Assembly: GCF_030013905.1 (NCBI RefSeq)
Contig: NZ_CP124862.1
Location: 3,103,051-3,167,050 of the forward strand
DNA: 64,000 nt
Direction: 5' to 3'
From: Petroclostridium sp. X23
GTDB lineage: Bacteria; Bacillota; Clostridia; SK-Y3
The first letter of the stretch is position 1; every line of letters begins with the position of its first letter. A program made the translations under genes and the position numbers. The notes under the pieces are model-generated. The model was not told the origin of the DNA. It saw only the letters and a list, made by a program, of their open reading frames with translations, and searched no databases. This document shows, piece after piece, positions 1-8,372 of this stretch.

Positions 1-13
1 TTTGCAAAATACT

Positions 14-63
14 AGCTAAAATCAATAAAAGGATGTATATACATCCTTTTATTGATTTTAGCT
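14..63. terminator. Perfect 25-bp-arm palindrome, probable terminator
   Basis: The two 25-base arms pair perfectly around a TATATA centre. The structure lies 16 bases beyond the stop of the small minus-strand agrD-like gene, so it probably ends that transcript. The T run on the plus-strand side (69-74) means it could also stop plus-strand transcription. The U run on the minus side is weak. Confidence 0.7.
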
Positions 64-79
64 ACCTGTTTTTTATACT

Positions 80-223
80 TTACTTTAATAATTCCTTAGG
101 GCATTCCGGCTGATGAGAACTAAAAAAAGATGCAGTGGATACCCCACCTACAGCCACTACCATTGCCACCACACTTAAAACGGTTAAGGAGTTTTTGCGA
201 ACAAATTCCATAATTTTTTTCAT
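80..223 (-). CDS. AgrD-like cyclic lactone autoinducer peptide precursor
   Basis: This 47-residue gene starts at ATG 223, preceded by GGGAGAG at a good distance. The N-terminal half is a basic start followed by a hydrophobic helix (residues 12-28), as in AgrD leaders. The C-terminal tail HQPECPKELLK matches the conserved acidic tail of clostridial AgrD peptides (HQPEEPKSL in C. perfringens, from memory). Aligning the tails puts serine (STASFFSSHQPE) where cysteine normally forms the thiolactone, so the predicted signal is a serine lactone ring around SFFSS. AgrB would cut and cyclise it, but no agrB lies upstream on this strand. A TATAAT-like box at 260-255 and the terminator at 14-63 suggest a single-gene transcript. 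The family call rests on tail motif and architecture only. Confidence 0.72.
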   Translation of the reverse strand: MKKIMEFVRKNSLTVLSVVAMVVAVGGVSTASFFSSHQPECPKELLK

Positions 224-352
224 TGAAACGCTCTCCCTTCTTTTGTTTGATTAGATTATATCATGGTTATTATAAAATTTTTGTTGAATTATGTCGATTT
301 TTCAGAAAATTTATTGTAATTTATCAATATTTGTTATTGCGTATTATGTATC

Positions 353-829
353 TTACACTATGTTACATATACAAGTCCTCAGCTTGCCCTGCTCAATCTC
401 GATTACGCCATAGGACGGCTTACCCCGACGGGGAAGACTGATACTGCCGGGATTCATGATATGCATTTTATCGTGGTACGCTTCATAAGGCTCATGGGTA
501 TGTCCGAACAAAACGCAATCAACATGTAAATCAGCACCTTTACGCGCAATAGAATGATATTCGTACTTAACACGGTATAGATGTCCGTGGGTGATGAATA
601 TTTTCTTGCCGTCAGCTTCCAATACCTTGTCATAAGGGACAGTGTTCCTAAATTCATTATTTCCTGCAATATACTGTATTGGAATATGGGGATATAATAT
701 TTTTAAGTCTTCCACATCTTTTATAATATCTCCCAGATGTATTATCATATTGATACTTCCAATACGGTCTATGACGTCGATACAATGGCGGATATTTCCA
801 TGAGTATCGCTAAAAACTACAATACGCAA
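353..829 (-). CDS. YfcE/MJ0936-family metallophosphoesterase
   Basis: This is a calcineurin-like phosphodiesterase of about 158 residues, the usual size for the YfcE/MJ0936 family, which hydrolyses phosphodiesters with two metal ions. The metal ligands are visible in order: SDTHGN at the N terminus, HLGD, GNNE, THGH and GHTH. I chose TTG 829 as start because AAGGAT sits nine bases upstream and the protein then begins MRIVVFSDTHGN like its relatives; an upstream TTG at 853 has no ribosome binding site. The physiological substrate is unknown. It stands alone between the agrD-like gene and a terminator at 931-967. Confidence 0.85.
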   Translation of the reverse strand: MRIVVFSDTHGNIRHCIDVIDRIGSINMIIHLGDIIKDVEDLKILYPHIPIQYIAGNNEFRNTVPYDKVLEADGKKIFITHGHLYRVKYEYHSIARKGADLHVDCVLFGHTHEPYEAYHDKMHIMNPGSISLPRRGKPSYGVIEIEQGKLRTCICNIV

Positions 830-930
830 AAAGTACACATCCTTAGTAAACAATAAATAATATGATCATTAATACATAACCACAAAAAGATTATACCATC
901 TGTTTTCTTTAATCTCAATGTTAATGAAAA

Positions 931-967
931 ATAAAAGGGTACGGAAATAATTTCCGCACCCTTTTAT
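931..967. terminator. Rho-independent terminator
   Basis: AAAAGGGT-CGGAAA pairs with TTTCCG-ACCCTTTT around a TAA loop, with A- and T-rich flanks on both sides. It lies just past the stop of the minus-strand holin-like gene at 976 and is its likely terminator. Confidence 0.8.
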
Positions 968-975
968 TTTTAAAG

Positions 976-1347
976 TTACAACGCTCTCCCAGGTATAATT
1001 GCATCCACAATTCCAAAAACAATTGCAGCAAGCACAGCTCCAAATAGTGTTACATTATATCCTGGTACTATGAATCTTATCGAATAGATAATGGCCGCCG
1101 CCAATATGAACCCTATAATGCCTCTTCCAAATGGTGATGCATCGGTTCTGAACATTTTTGCGATAGCATAATCTAAAACCGATAATACTACAGCTGCGAC
1201 AATCAATGCCCATATATTAGAAATCGTAAATCCCGGTGTTAGAAAAGCTGTGACCGCCAAAATAATTGAAGCAGCTACCAAACGTCCGATAATAGAACCA
1301 AATGTGCTTCCTGTTTCTCTTCTTTGTACATTCTCATTTGCAGCCAT
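976..1347 (-). CDS. Small four-helix membrane protein, phage holin family (YvlD-like)
   Basis: The 123-residue protein has a short polar N terminus and four hydrophobic segments (about 22-38, 46-64, 76-94 and 100-118) with the alternating Gly/Ala-rich pattern of the YvlD/mycobacterial four-TM holin-like family. ATG 1347 is preceded by AAAGGAAG. No phage genes are nearby, so a lytic role is not implied; such chromosomal members are mostly uncharacterised membrane proteins. It is a single-gene unit ended by the hairpin at 931-967. Confidence 0.7.
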   Translation of the reverse strand: MAANENVQRRETGSTFGSIIGRLVAASIILAVTAFLTPGFTISNIWALIVAAVVLSVLDYAIAKMFRTDASPFGRGIIGFILAAAIIYSIRFIVPGYNVTLFGAVLAAIVFGIVDAIIPGRAL

Positions 1348-1554
1348 ATTTTATATCTTCCTTTCGACTTATAAGATACTTTCAGTATTATTGTGCTATT
1401 TACAGATAAAAGTATGCTTCCAATTTTTAATGTTTTTATATATAATATATTTTTGTTAAGCACTTGTAACATAATATATTTAAATAGTGCAATAAAACTT
1501 ATAATAACTAATATGAAATCATTTGGTTGTTATTTATTGAATAGGAGGAATACT

Positions 1555-1734
1555 ATGCTTTCTAAAGATAAAATTGACAGGCTCAACTTTTTATCTAAAA
1601 AATCTAAAAGCACGGGATTAACTGAAAAAGAAAAAGAAGAACAGCAGTCATTAAGACAGGAATATTTACAGGCATTCCGAAAAGATTTCAGAAGAACATT
1701 GGATTCAATTGAAGTTGTAGATACAAAGCACTAA
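1555..1734 (+). CDS. DUF896 (YnzC-type) small protein
   Basis: The 59-residue protein begins at ATG 1555 after AGGAGGAAT. It matches the YnzC/DUF896 pattern: a first helix with the K-I-x-R-[IL]-N-x-L core, then LTEKEKEEQQSLRQEYL and a second helix (QAFRKDFRRTLDSIEVVD). The Bacillus relative forms a two-helix hairpin of unknown function and is linked to the SOS region in B. subtilis; no such link is visible here. The longer upstream open frame is not used, because the ribosome binding site fixes this start. Confidence 0.88.
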   Translation: MLSKDKIDRLNFLSKKSKSTGLTEKEKEEQQSLRQEYLQAFRKDFRRTLDSIEVVDTKH

Positions 1735-1845
1735 AAGAATTATCTTCAATGGCAATAATTGTGTTTATAGAATCATCGTTTATAACAAAAAATAAAACCG
1801 GTTCATTATAAAATTGAACTAATTTTATTTTTAAGGAGAATGATT

Positions 1846-2142
1846 ATGCCTATACTGGAAATAAGCGTGATTCCTATCGGTACAAGCAGCGCAAGCATTG
1901 GCGACATGGTAACACAGGCCTGCCAAATAGTAAAAAACAAAGGACTTGAGCATGAAATCACAGCCACCTCTACCCTTGTAGAGGGAGATTTCAATCAGCT
2001 TATTCAGGTCGCGCAGGAAATGCACGCCATTCCCTTCAAAGCAGGTGCGCAAAGAGTGATTACCAGTATGACCATTGATGAGAGACATGACAAAAATGAC
2101 AGTATGGATGATAAAGTAGAAGAAGTCATTGACAGGATGTAG
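1846..2142 (+). CDS. MTH1187-family thiamine-binding protein (DUF77)
   Basis: The 98-residue protein carries the family opening PILEISVIPIGT and the later GDFNQLIQVAQEMH segment of the MTH1187/YkoF-like ferredoxin-fold family. Members bind thiamine or related pyrimidines and may buffer or deliver thiamine; the exact role is unsettled. I chose ATG 1846 rather than ATG 1840, because AAGGAG ends at 1837 and only the later start has normal spacing. No thiamine genes are adjacent. Confidence 0.82.
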   Translation: MPILEISVIPIGTSSASIGDMVTQACQIVKNKGLEHEITATSTLVEGDFNQLIQVAQEMHAIPFKAGAQRVITSMTIDERHDKNDSMDDKVEEVIDRM

Positions 2143-2160
2143 ATTTGGTTCACAGGTTAC

Positions 2161-2211
2161 AGTTCACGGTTCACAGATCAGTTGAAAGAGATTGTTCTGT
2201 GAACTGTGAAC
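2161..2211. repeat. GTTCACAG/CTGTGAAC inverted repeat
   Basis: The block AGTTCAC-GGTTCACAG is followed about 17 bases later by its complement CTGTGAACTGTGAACT. The unit is itself a short direct repeat (GTTCAC twice). It lies between convergent genes and may double as a terminator. It resembles the degenerate repeats near recR and dnaX. Confidence 0.6.
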
Positions 2212-2221
2212 TATTACTATT

Positions 2222-2434
2222 TTAAGCAAATAGTTTTAACCCCAGGTATAAGCCTATACTTCCTACAATATACGCAATCCCTCCGTATTTTGCAATTGCC
2301 GCCTCTTTTTTGAACCCTCCGCTTTTGATGTAAGGCCCTACTGAAAAAATGCATATGATGCCGCATATTACGGTTAAGATTACAAAATATACCGATACGA
2401 TCCCTGAAGTAATTCTTACAATTTCCTGAACCAT
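2222..2434 (-). CDS. Small two-helix membrane protein downstream of gerAC (CLC_0170-like)
   Basis: The 70-residue protein has two hydrophobic helices (about 9-33 and 48-68) joined by a short basic/polar loop, GGFKKEAAIAKYGG. ATG 2434 follows an AGAAGG-type ribosome binding site, 24 bases after the gerAC stop, so it is the last gene of the ger operon. Small membrane proteins of this kind are seen beside clostridial ger genes (the CLC_0170 group, from memory). A fourth germination-receptor component, comparable to the small D subunits, is an inference. Confidence 0.6.
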   Translation of the reverse strand: MVQEIVRITSGIVSVYFVILTVICGIICIFSVGPYIKSGGFKKEAAIAKYGGIAYIVGSIGLYLGLKLFA

Positions 2435-2458
2435 TCATACCCCTTCTTTCATTACCTT

Positions 2459-3607
2459 CTATTTTGATAAGCCCACTCTTCTTACATAAACATCGATCTT
2501 TAAGTTCAACTTTGATTCCTTGAAAATCTCTCTCCATCGGTCTTCATGCTGTTCCCACCAACGGATATTATACCGTTTTACCAAATGACCCAAGTCTAAA
2601 AAGTCTGCCTCCAATTTCTGCTGCGCTTCATTCATAATGGATACACAATCTTGCCTTACCGCCGCTTCCACTTTTTCCTCAAGTGCGTTAATAAACTTCG
2701 ATGTAAGCGTATTTTTAAAGTTTACATCACTCATCTCGGAGACATTGCCTTCAACACGGATATATACGTCAAAATCCACCTTATTTTCTTGTATAACAGG
2801 CTTTACAGTCGTTTTAGATTCTGATACATTAAACACAACCTTCCCCTTCGATTCACCAACATTTTCAAGTTGAATGGTGCCAGTATCCATATTATTGGTC
2901 ATCCATTTCGCTTTTCTTGTATCCTGCGCATCAAGATAGCCTACAAGCTTGTCTCTTCTAAATACTGCCGCTCCCGATACTACAATATCTTCTTTTTGCT
3001 TTTCGACTTTCGCCACCATATAATCACTTTTTTCACGCACATTTTTAGAAATTTCCAGCATATCTACTTCCGTACTGATGCGGTACATACGGGTCTCATT
3101 CAACCTCATAAGATCAGCAAGATAATGAGATGTACTCAGTGCTGTGAGCGGAGTGATTTCAAAAATATCTTTTGCTTTCCCTTTTGCAACCAAAATATCT
3201 GTTTTTCTTCTCATATTGATATCCCGGAAGAAATAATCCAGATATTCATTGATTCCTTCCTTAGCCAACTCTTCTCCAATAATAAAAACTTGTAAATGTT
3301 CAATATTCAACACCCGGTTTAGCCTGGCAGCCAGTTGCTTATTTCCTTCAATAACGGATGATGTCGATGTACTTATATTCATGACCTTTTCTCCGTCTCC
3401 CCCCTTCTCCCCATACATGGCTGTAGGAAGCGCCAATTGATATGTGAGTATCACCTCCCCTTCCTTTTCTCCTTTGTCCAATGCAATCCCCAATGCAAAC
3501 ACTCTGTCCTCCAACTCCACCATGTCCCAGCAGCCTGTAGATATAAGAGTAGAAAATATCAAAATGAGTATTAAAAATATTCTTATCAGGCAGCTACGCT
3601 TCCTCAT
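2459..3607 (-). CDS. gerAC: Germinant receptor C subunit, GerAC-type lipoprotein
   Basis: The protein has about 382 residues. A basic start, a hydrophobic signal and the lipobox LISTGC are followed by WDMVELEDRVFALGIALD, the hallmark of GerAC/GerKC lipoproteins. It anchors on the outer face of the spore inner membrane as part of the germinant receptor. The C-terminal pattern (WWEQHEDRWREIF, IDVYVRRVG) is also typical. I chose ATG 3607 over GTG 3619 because GGAG lies seven bases upstream of the ATG. The start overlaps the gerAB stop by 14 bases, implying translational coupling. A decayed relative of its C terminus lies at 49692-49919. Confidence 0.93.
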   Translation of the reverse strand: MRKRSCLIRIFLILILIFSTLISTGCWDMVELEDRVFALGIALDKGEKEGEVILTYQLALPTAMYGEKGGDGEKVMNISTSTSSVIEGNKQLAARLNRVLNIEHLQVFIIGEELAKEGINEYLDYFFRDINMRRKTDILVAKGKAKDIFEITPLTALSTSHYLADLMRLNETRMYRISTEVDMLEISKNVREKSDYMVAKVEKQKEDIVVSGAAVFRRDKLVGYLDAQDTRKAKWMTNNMDTGTIQLENVGESKGKVVFNVSESKTTVKPVIQENKVDFDVYIRVEGNVSEMSDVNFKNTLTSKFINALEEKVEAAVRQDCVSIMNEAQQKLEADFLDLGHLVKRYNIRWWEQHEDRWREIFKESKLNLKIDVYVRRVGLSK

Positions 3608-4700
3608 TCTTCTCTCCACCCTTTCTTCGGATTAATGATACCACGAACAGTAATGCCGGAATTCCGGCTGCAACCACAGCCCCCAAATAGGACACCCATC
3701 GGCTGAATAACTGATTTTCAAATATATTTTGGGGTATAAGGGATATAAAATATATTGGCGGAATTAAAAAATAGCTGAAAGGTCGATAGTTTCTCATTCC
3801 TATCAGCCGCGTTACGCTGAACGCCGCAAGATAATGAAAGACCGACAATGATGTAAAAACCGCCAGCACCCAAAAAATCGCAAAGAAAATATCAAACCTC
3901 TCGGCAAATGCCCCGGGGAAAGAAATAGTCTTTGCCAATTCCAGTGTGGGATAAATCAAATAGGATAAATCATCATTGGTAAATACACCGATACAAACAG
4001 CTACCGTCGCAGTATATAGACCTACCGCAATTCCTACCCCTACCAAGCTGTACTGAGTTACTTTATCCGGTTTTGCTGCATATGCTCCGGCAAAAAGAAC
4101 GACCTCAAATCCTAGATACGCCAGCAGCGTTTTTGGAATTACCCGTATCAGATTCATTGGGTCAATCTGCCATACCGAATAAAATTCTTTGATATCAAAA
4201 TTTTGCAGAGACAATACCAACAATAATGATAAGGAAAGCACCAAAATAGGAAGAAGTGCCTCACACATTCTGGCGACAGGATTAATCCCATTTTGGACGA
4301 GATAACCCGAAACAAGTAAAATGCTAAAAATGATCACTTCTATCGGGGTCTTTTCCAATAGAAATAACTTGATCGCCGCAGCAAATGTCCTTACAACCGC
4401 TGACGATATAACAACAAAATATATGCATAAAATAAAGTTGATGCCTTTAGAAGGCAGCATCCCTAAGAGCTCCCTGCTGTAGTCCAGGATGGTACGACCC
4501 GCAAATCGTTTACTAAGGTACCCAATCAAATATGTCAAACCTAGCACGATCATTCCTGCCAAAAAAGTAGCAATGGCTCCATCGGTATTCATTTCTTCCG
4601 CGACATCGCTCGCAAGAGACATCACGCCTGTAGCGATGATAGTTGCAGCTACCAGTGCAGTAATTTGTACGCCACTGAGTGCATCTGTTTTCTTACTCAT
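3594..4700 (-). CDS. gerAB: Germinant receptor B subunit, GerAB-type permease
   Basis: This 368-residue integral membrane protein has about ten hydrophobic segments, beginning with SGVQITALVAATIIATGVM, as in the GerAB/amino-acid-permease (APC) family. GerAB subunits bind the germinant and open an ion path during germination. ATG 4700 lies seven bases after the gerAA stop, and the end overlaps gerAC. Which nutrient it senses cannot be read from sequence. Confidence 0.93.
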   Translation of the reverse strand: MSKKTDALSGVQITALVAATIIATGVMSLASDVAEEMNTDGAIATFLAGMIVLGLTYLIGYLSKRFAGRTILDYSRELLGMLPSKGINFILCIYFVVISSAVVRTFAAAIKLFLLEKTPIEVIIFSILLVSGYLVQNGINPVARMCEALLPILVLSLSLLLVLSLQNFDIKEFYSVWQIDPMNLIRVIPKTLLAYLGFEVVLFAGAYAAKPDKVTQYSLVGVGIAVGLYTATVAVCIGVFTNDDLSYLIYPTLELAKTISFPGAFAERFDIFFAIFWVLAVFTSLSVFHYLAAFSVTRLIGMRNYRPFSYFLIPPIYFISLIPQNIFENQLFSRWVSYLGAVVAAGIPALLFVVSLIRRKGGEKNEEA

Positions 4701-4707
4701 AATGATA

Positions 4708-6300
4708 TTACATCTCCTTTATTGGATCCTGATCCTTCCGGTCAATATCCACGGGATTAATATATTCCGGACGTCTACCCATCCATTGACTCGGGCCTCT
4801 AACAATGGTATCCTTCAAATCTCGTATCTGAATAGGCGGAAAGGGCGCCATATAATCGGTACCAAAACTCTTTAGCAATATTAGATGAATATTGATGATG
4901 ATAAATGCCAAAATTACGCCATACATCCCTAAGACTGCCGCCATGACCATGATGGGAAAGCGCATCAGCCTGAATGCTATCGCCAGATTGTACCCGGGAA
5001 TCATAAAAGAGGATATCGCTGTGGCAGCTACGATGATAACCATAAAAGGGCTGGTAATGCCTGCTCTTATGGCCGCATCTCCAATGACAAGTCCTCCTAC
5101 GATCCCGATGGTTTGCCCGATGGCCCTGGGTAATCTGGCGCCTGCTTCTCTTAACAGTTCAAAAGTGATTTCCATCAACACCGCTTCTACAAAAGCCGGA
5201 AACGGAACTCCTTCTCTGCTGGCAGCTAACGATAGCGCTAACGGCGTCGGCAGCATCCCCGGATGATATGAAACAATGGCAATATACAAGGATGGTCCAA
5301 AGGTAGCAATAATTGACCCTAACCATCTCAACATCCGTAGAAAACTCCCTACAATCCATCTTTCATAAAAATCTTCAGGACTCTGAAAAAACTGGTACAT
5401 GCTGGCAGGCGCAATAAGTACAAAAGGCGTCCCATCTACCAGTATCACTACACGCCCTTCCGTCAAAGCCGCTACCGCTTTATCAGGGCGCTCAGTATTC
5501 TGCATCTGAGGAAATACGGTGCTGTGGCTGTCTTCAATAATTTGCTCCAGTTCCCCCGACTCATGAAGATCATCAATATCCACTTCTTTAATCCTTTTTT
5601 CAATTTCTTCTATAAGGCCGGGATTTGCGATCCCTTTGATATAGGTCAGTACCACATTGGTTTTGGAACGCCGCCCTACTGTAAAATTTTTCAACACCAT
5701 ATTAGGGTCACGGACTCTTCTCCGAAGCAGTGCTGTATTAAACCTCGCCGTCTCGGTAAATCCCTCTCTCGGCCCCCTTACCAGTACTTCTGCCGAAGGT
5801 TCCTGTACTCCTCTTGCCACCCACTGGCGGGTTCCGATTACCACTACCTTATCATATCCGTCGATAACCAGAATAGTTTCTCCCGACATCAGCGGCAGCA
5901 TGGCTTTATCAAGATCTTCGGCTTCTTTGATTTCCGCCGCTGAAACAACCCGCTCCATGATGATTTTTGCCGCATTCTCTTTTGTGATCTGCTGCTGTTC
6001 TTCCAACTCTACCTGCCCTGACTCTAAAATCAGCGGTATGATGACATGCCGCTGTATCCAATCTTTACTTGTTAATCCGTCAAAATATACTACTCCGCAT
6101 TTTATATTGCCAACAACAGAGGTAAATTGACGAAATACCGCATCGTCACTGTCTTCCAGATATGCTTTAAATTTATTGAAATTCTCATCAAAATCCTTAG
6201 TAAATTCCGGTGCAATCCTCTCTTCAGGAGGCAATTTTTGTTCTTTTTCTTCGTTATCATTTTTTTTACCGTTTTTATTCTTCTTAATGATTTTTACCAA
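4708..6300 (-). CDS. gerAA: Germinant receptor A subunit, GerAA-type
   Basis: The 530-residue protein has a charged lysine-rich N terminus and a soluble N-terminal domain (about 30-290) with the conserved GSTSK-region equivalent. A C-terminal half with four to five membrane helices contains PGMLPTPLALSLAASREGVP and ARLPRAIGQTIGIVGGLVIG, signatures of the GerA A-subunit family. Recent work on the family shows A subunits oligomerise into a cation channel. The start is TTG 6300 with GGGAGGTG seven bases upstream. It is the first gene of the operon AA-AB-AC-small membrane protein. Confidence 0.94.
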   Translation of the reverse strand: MVKIIKKNKNGKKNDNEEKEQKLPPEERIAPEFTKDFDENFNKFKAYLEDSDDAVFRQFTSVVGNIKCGVVYFDGLTSKDWIQRHVIIPLILESGQVELEEQQQITKENAAKIIMERVVSAAEIKEAEDLDKAMLPLMSGETILVIDGYDKVVVIGTRQWVARGVQEPSAEVLVRGPREGFTETARFNTALLRRRVRDPNMVLKNFTVGRRSKTNVVLTYIKGIANPGLIEEIEKRIKEVDIDDLHESGELEQIIEDSHSTVFPQMQNTERPDKAVAALTEGRVVILVDGTPFVLIAPASMYQFFQSPEDFYERWIVGSFLRMLRWLGSIIATFGPSLYIAIVSYHPGMLPTPLALSLAASREGVPFPAFVEAVLMEITFELLREAGARLPRAIGQTIGIVGGLVIGDAAIRAGITSPFMVIIVAATAISSFMIPGYNLAIAFRLMRFPIMVMAAVLGMYGVILAFIIINIHLILLKSFGTDYMAPFPPIQIRDLKDTIVRGPSQWMGRRPEYINPVDIDRKDQDPIKEM

Positions 6301-6372
6301 CTATAACACCTCCCGGTAATCATTGCATATAAAGTCAATTTTATAGTTCACAAAAGAAAGGAAAAATATACA

Positions 6373-7548
6373 TTATCTAAGTGGGTAATGTGTGGTGGGC
6401 AGCGGATAATGGAAAAAACGGTGCAACAGCATGTCTCTATAAGCATGGGGATGATACATAAAATATGCCATGTCTTCAATCATCCGCTGCGACTTTGCCG
6501 AATCGGCATTAATCGTTTTTTTTCTTCCATTTAGAACCGAATAAGCCAAGGAATACCTAAAGTCCTTACTAAACTCGTCTCTGCATCTTTGTGTATAAGA
6601 TTGAGCTAAGAAATACCTTTCATTGTTTAGACTTTCTGCAACTTCCTGCGCAGCCATTTCTCCGCTCTTAATCGCATAATATATTCCTTCTCCGGAAAAC
6701 GGATCAACGTACCCTGCACTATCTCCTGCAAAAAGGATATTCCCGCATGCCACCATTCTAGAAAATCCGCCGGCAGGAACATAATATCCGGCTTGGCGTA
6801 TTGTACTTTCCGGCAGGTTTCTAAGTTCTAAAAAATGTTTGAGGAATGTTTCAAAGAACTGTACAAGTGCTTTAGAATACCGAGACCAGCATCCAACTCC
6901 GATGTTATACCCTTGTTTCAACGGAAAAGCCCATCCGAACCCTCCTAAAAAGGGGATACAGAAAAAATTTGCTGTATTGGCACTTTCTGCAGTAGGATAA
7001 CCTTGTGATGTTAAGCAAGTTGATACTGTAAACCCCATCTTCCATTTTGTTGGCTTGTTTGATATCCGGCACTTTCTTATCAGCGTACTGTTTACACCAT
7101 CTGCTGCAATTACCCTTCTTGCATGGAACACTTGTTTATCTGAGTATACATGTACCTTCTCTTCGTTCTGTATTCTATCTACATCAAAGATTTTACACGA
7201 ACCTATAAACTCCACATTTTTTTCAAGTGCCTGTTTAAGAAGATATTGATCAAAGACAGACCTCCGAACTGTCATACCTGTTAGTTGTGAAAAAGACTGT
7301 TCACATGAACGGTACTTTTCATCATATAACCTGATGCTGTAAATTTTCTGCTCAATAATATGCTCATCCAGTGGCTCTCTTAATACGTCGAGTGTCTTTC
7401 TTGACAGGTAGCCTCCGCACACTTTATCTCTGGGAAATCTCTGCTTATCTATCAGTAAAACCTGCAACCCTTTTTCTGCTGCAGCCCTTGCCGCAGTGCT
7501 CCCTGCGGGTCCCGCCCCCACAACAATTAAATCATAAACCTTATCCAC
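6373..7548 (-). CDS. Geranylgeranyl-reductase-family FAD oxidoreductase
   Basis: The 391-residue protein opens with the dinucleotide motif DLIVVGAGPAGSTAARAAA and continues with PRDKVCGGYLS and the FAD site LFAGDSAGYVDPFSGEGI, the order found in geranylgeranyl/digeranylgeranyl-lipid reductases and related Clostridial flavoproteins. The start is GTG 7548 after GGAGG. Substrate is unknown; saturating isoprenoid or quinone-like chains is the family theme. Its last dozen residues (HYPLPTTHYPLR) are encoded by repeat-like DNA of the GGGTAATGTGTGGTGGGCAG type, suggesting the native C terminus was replaced by repeat sequence. Confidence 0.82.
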   Translation of the reverse strand: MDKVYDLIVVGAGPAGSTAARAAAEKGLQVLLIDKQRFPRDKVCGGYLSRKTLDVLREPLDEHIIEQKIYSIRLYDEKYRSCEQSFSQLTGMTVRRSVFDQYLLKQALEKNVEFIGSCKIFDVDRIQNEEKVHVYSDKQVFHARRVIAADGVNSTLIRKCRISNKPTKWKMGFTVSTCLTSQGYPTAESANTANFFCIPFLGGFGWAFPLKQGYNIGVGCWSRYSKALVQFFETFLKHFLELRNLPESTIRQAGYYVPAGGFSRMVACGNILFAGDSAGYVDPFSGEGIYYAIKSGEMAAQEVAESLNNERYFLAQSYTQRCRDEFSKDFRYSLAYSVLNGRKKTINADSAKSQRMIEDMAYFMYHPHAYRDMLLHRFFHYPLPTTHYPLR

Positions 7549-7732
7549 ATTTAATCCTCCAACTAAAAATCTGATATATCCCTCTCGCTTATGCTAGCGA
7601 TAAAAAAGCGAAGTTCTATCTTTTAAGTGTAACCTTTTATCAAATCCATTCATATTATGTAACTAGAAAGAATATCTAATACCTAGTTATTTATTTTTAG
7701 TATATAAATTCCCAAGAAGGGAGGTCTATTGA

Positions 7733-7921
7733 ATGGGTAAAGTTGCAACAACCTATACTCGTGGTGATAGCTCACTATTATTCTTTATATTGATTTTCCT
7801 CCTATTGTTTTATGATGACAGCGCTATTCGCGGCTATCCTTATGCAGGAGAAACAATTGCTAAAAAGGGTGATAGCAGTATACTTTTCTTCATTTTAATA
7901 TTCCTGCTGTTATTCTATTAA
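7733..7921 (+). CDS. Small hydrophobic protein with an internal duplication
   Basis: The 62-residue protein starts at ATG 7733 after GAAGGGAGGTC. It contains the same segment twice: RGDSSLLFFILIFLLLFY (residues 10-27) and KGDSSILFFILIFLLLFY (45-62), linked by a short polar stretch. Each is long enough for one membrane helix, and the second ends exactly at the C terminus. I do not recognise the family. The related helix at 8138 and the similar C terminus of the 9286 gene suggest one group, transcribed toward bofA and ended here by a strong hairpin at 7930-7985. Confidence 0.75.
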   Translation: MGKVATTYTRGDSSLLFFILIFLLLFYDDSAIRGYPYAGETIAKKGDSSILFFILIFLLLFY

Positions 7922-7929
7922 CTTGTGCC

Positions 7930-7985
7930 AAACAGGGAGGTGGCTATTTGCTTTGCAAGTGAAGCAAATAGCCACCTCCCTGTTT
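7930..7985 (+). terminator. Strong rho-independent terminator
   Basis: A perfect 24-bp stem (arms 7930-7953 and 7962-7985) with an eight-base loop is followed by a T-rich stretch. It begins eight bases after the stop of the 62-residue gene and should end its transcript. Confidence 0.88.
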
Positions 7986-8137
7986 GCTTATTTGATTTTT
8001 AATTTTTCTTAAAAAGTGTAACACTTTTTTTACTGCTTTCATAATATAAACTGAAAGCACCAACAAACTTAATTTAAACCCTTTAATTACTACCAAACAT
8101 TTCAGTGATTTATCTATTTTTGAGAGGAGGTAAGACA

Positions 8138-8248
8138 ATGGGATTCTTAGGATTTAACGGTGATGATGAAATTTTATTCTTTATCATTCTTTTCCTCTTA
8201 CTGTTCTTTAATGGCAGACCAGGATTTGGCTACGCTGAAAAGAAATAA
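8138..8248 (+). CDS. 36-residue hydrophobic peptide, same family as the 7733 gene
   Basis: ATG 8138 follows GAGAGGAGGTAAGACA, an excellent ribosome binding site. The product is MGFLGFNGDDEILFFIILFL followed by LLFFNGRPGFGYAEKK. The acidic GDDE then FFIILFLLLFF repeats the arrangement of the neighbouring 62-residue protein (GDSS then FFILIFLLLFY). It is predicted to be a single-helix membrane peptide. Strong initiation signals and similarity to its neighbour make it a real gene despite its size. Function is unknown. Confidence 0.75.
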   Translation: MGFLGFNGDDEILFFIILFLLLFFNGRPGFGYAEKK

Positions 8249-8323
8249 GCTATACCTATATAACAAAACAATACATACTATCGCGAAAGCATGTAAATTA
8301 TGAGTGATATTTATGCTCATAGC

Positions 8324-8351
8324 ACCATACATATAAATGTATGGTTCTTTT
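8324..8351 (+). terminator. Small hairpin terminator
   Basis: ACCATACAT and ATGTATGGT form a nine-base-pair stem around ATAA, followed by TCTTTTT. It lies 75 bases after the 36-residue gene and 20 bases before the next ribosome binding site. Confidence 0.65.
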
Positions 8352-8372
8352 TGTGAATAAGGAGGTTTTATA

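Noticed and set aside
976..1347. Holin as evidence of a prophage
   Set aside because: No other phage-type genes are near; the YvlD-like family is commonly chromosomal.
7944..8138. Minus-strand frame across the 7930-7985 hairpin
   Set aside because: It runs through a terminator and over the opposite-strand small genes, and its composition is explained by the hairpin.
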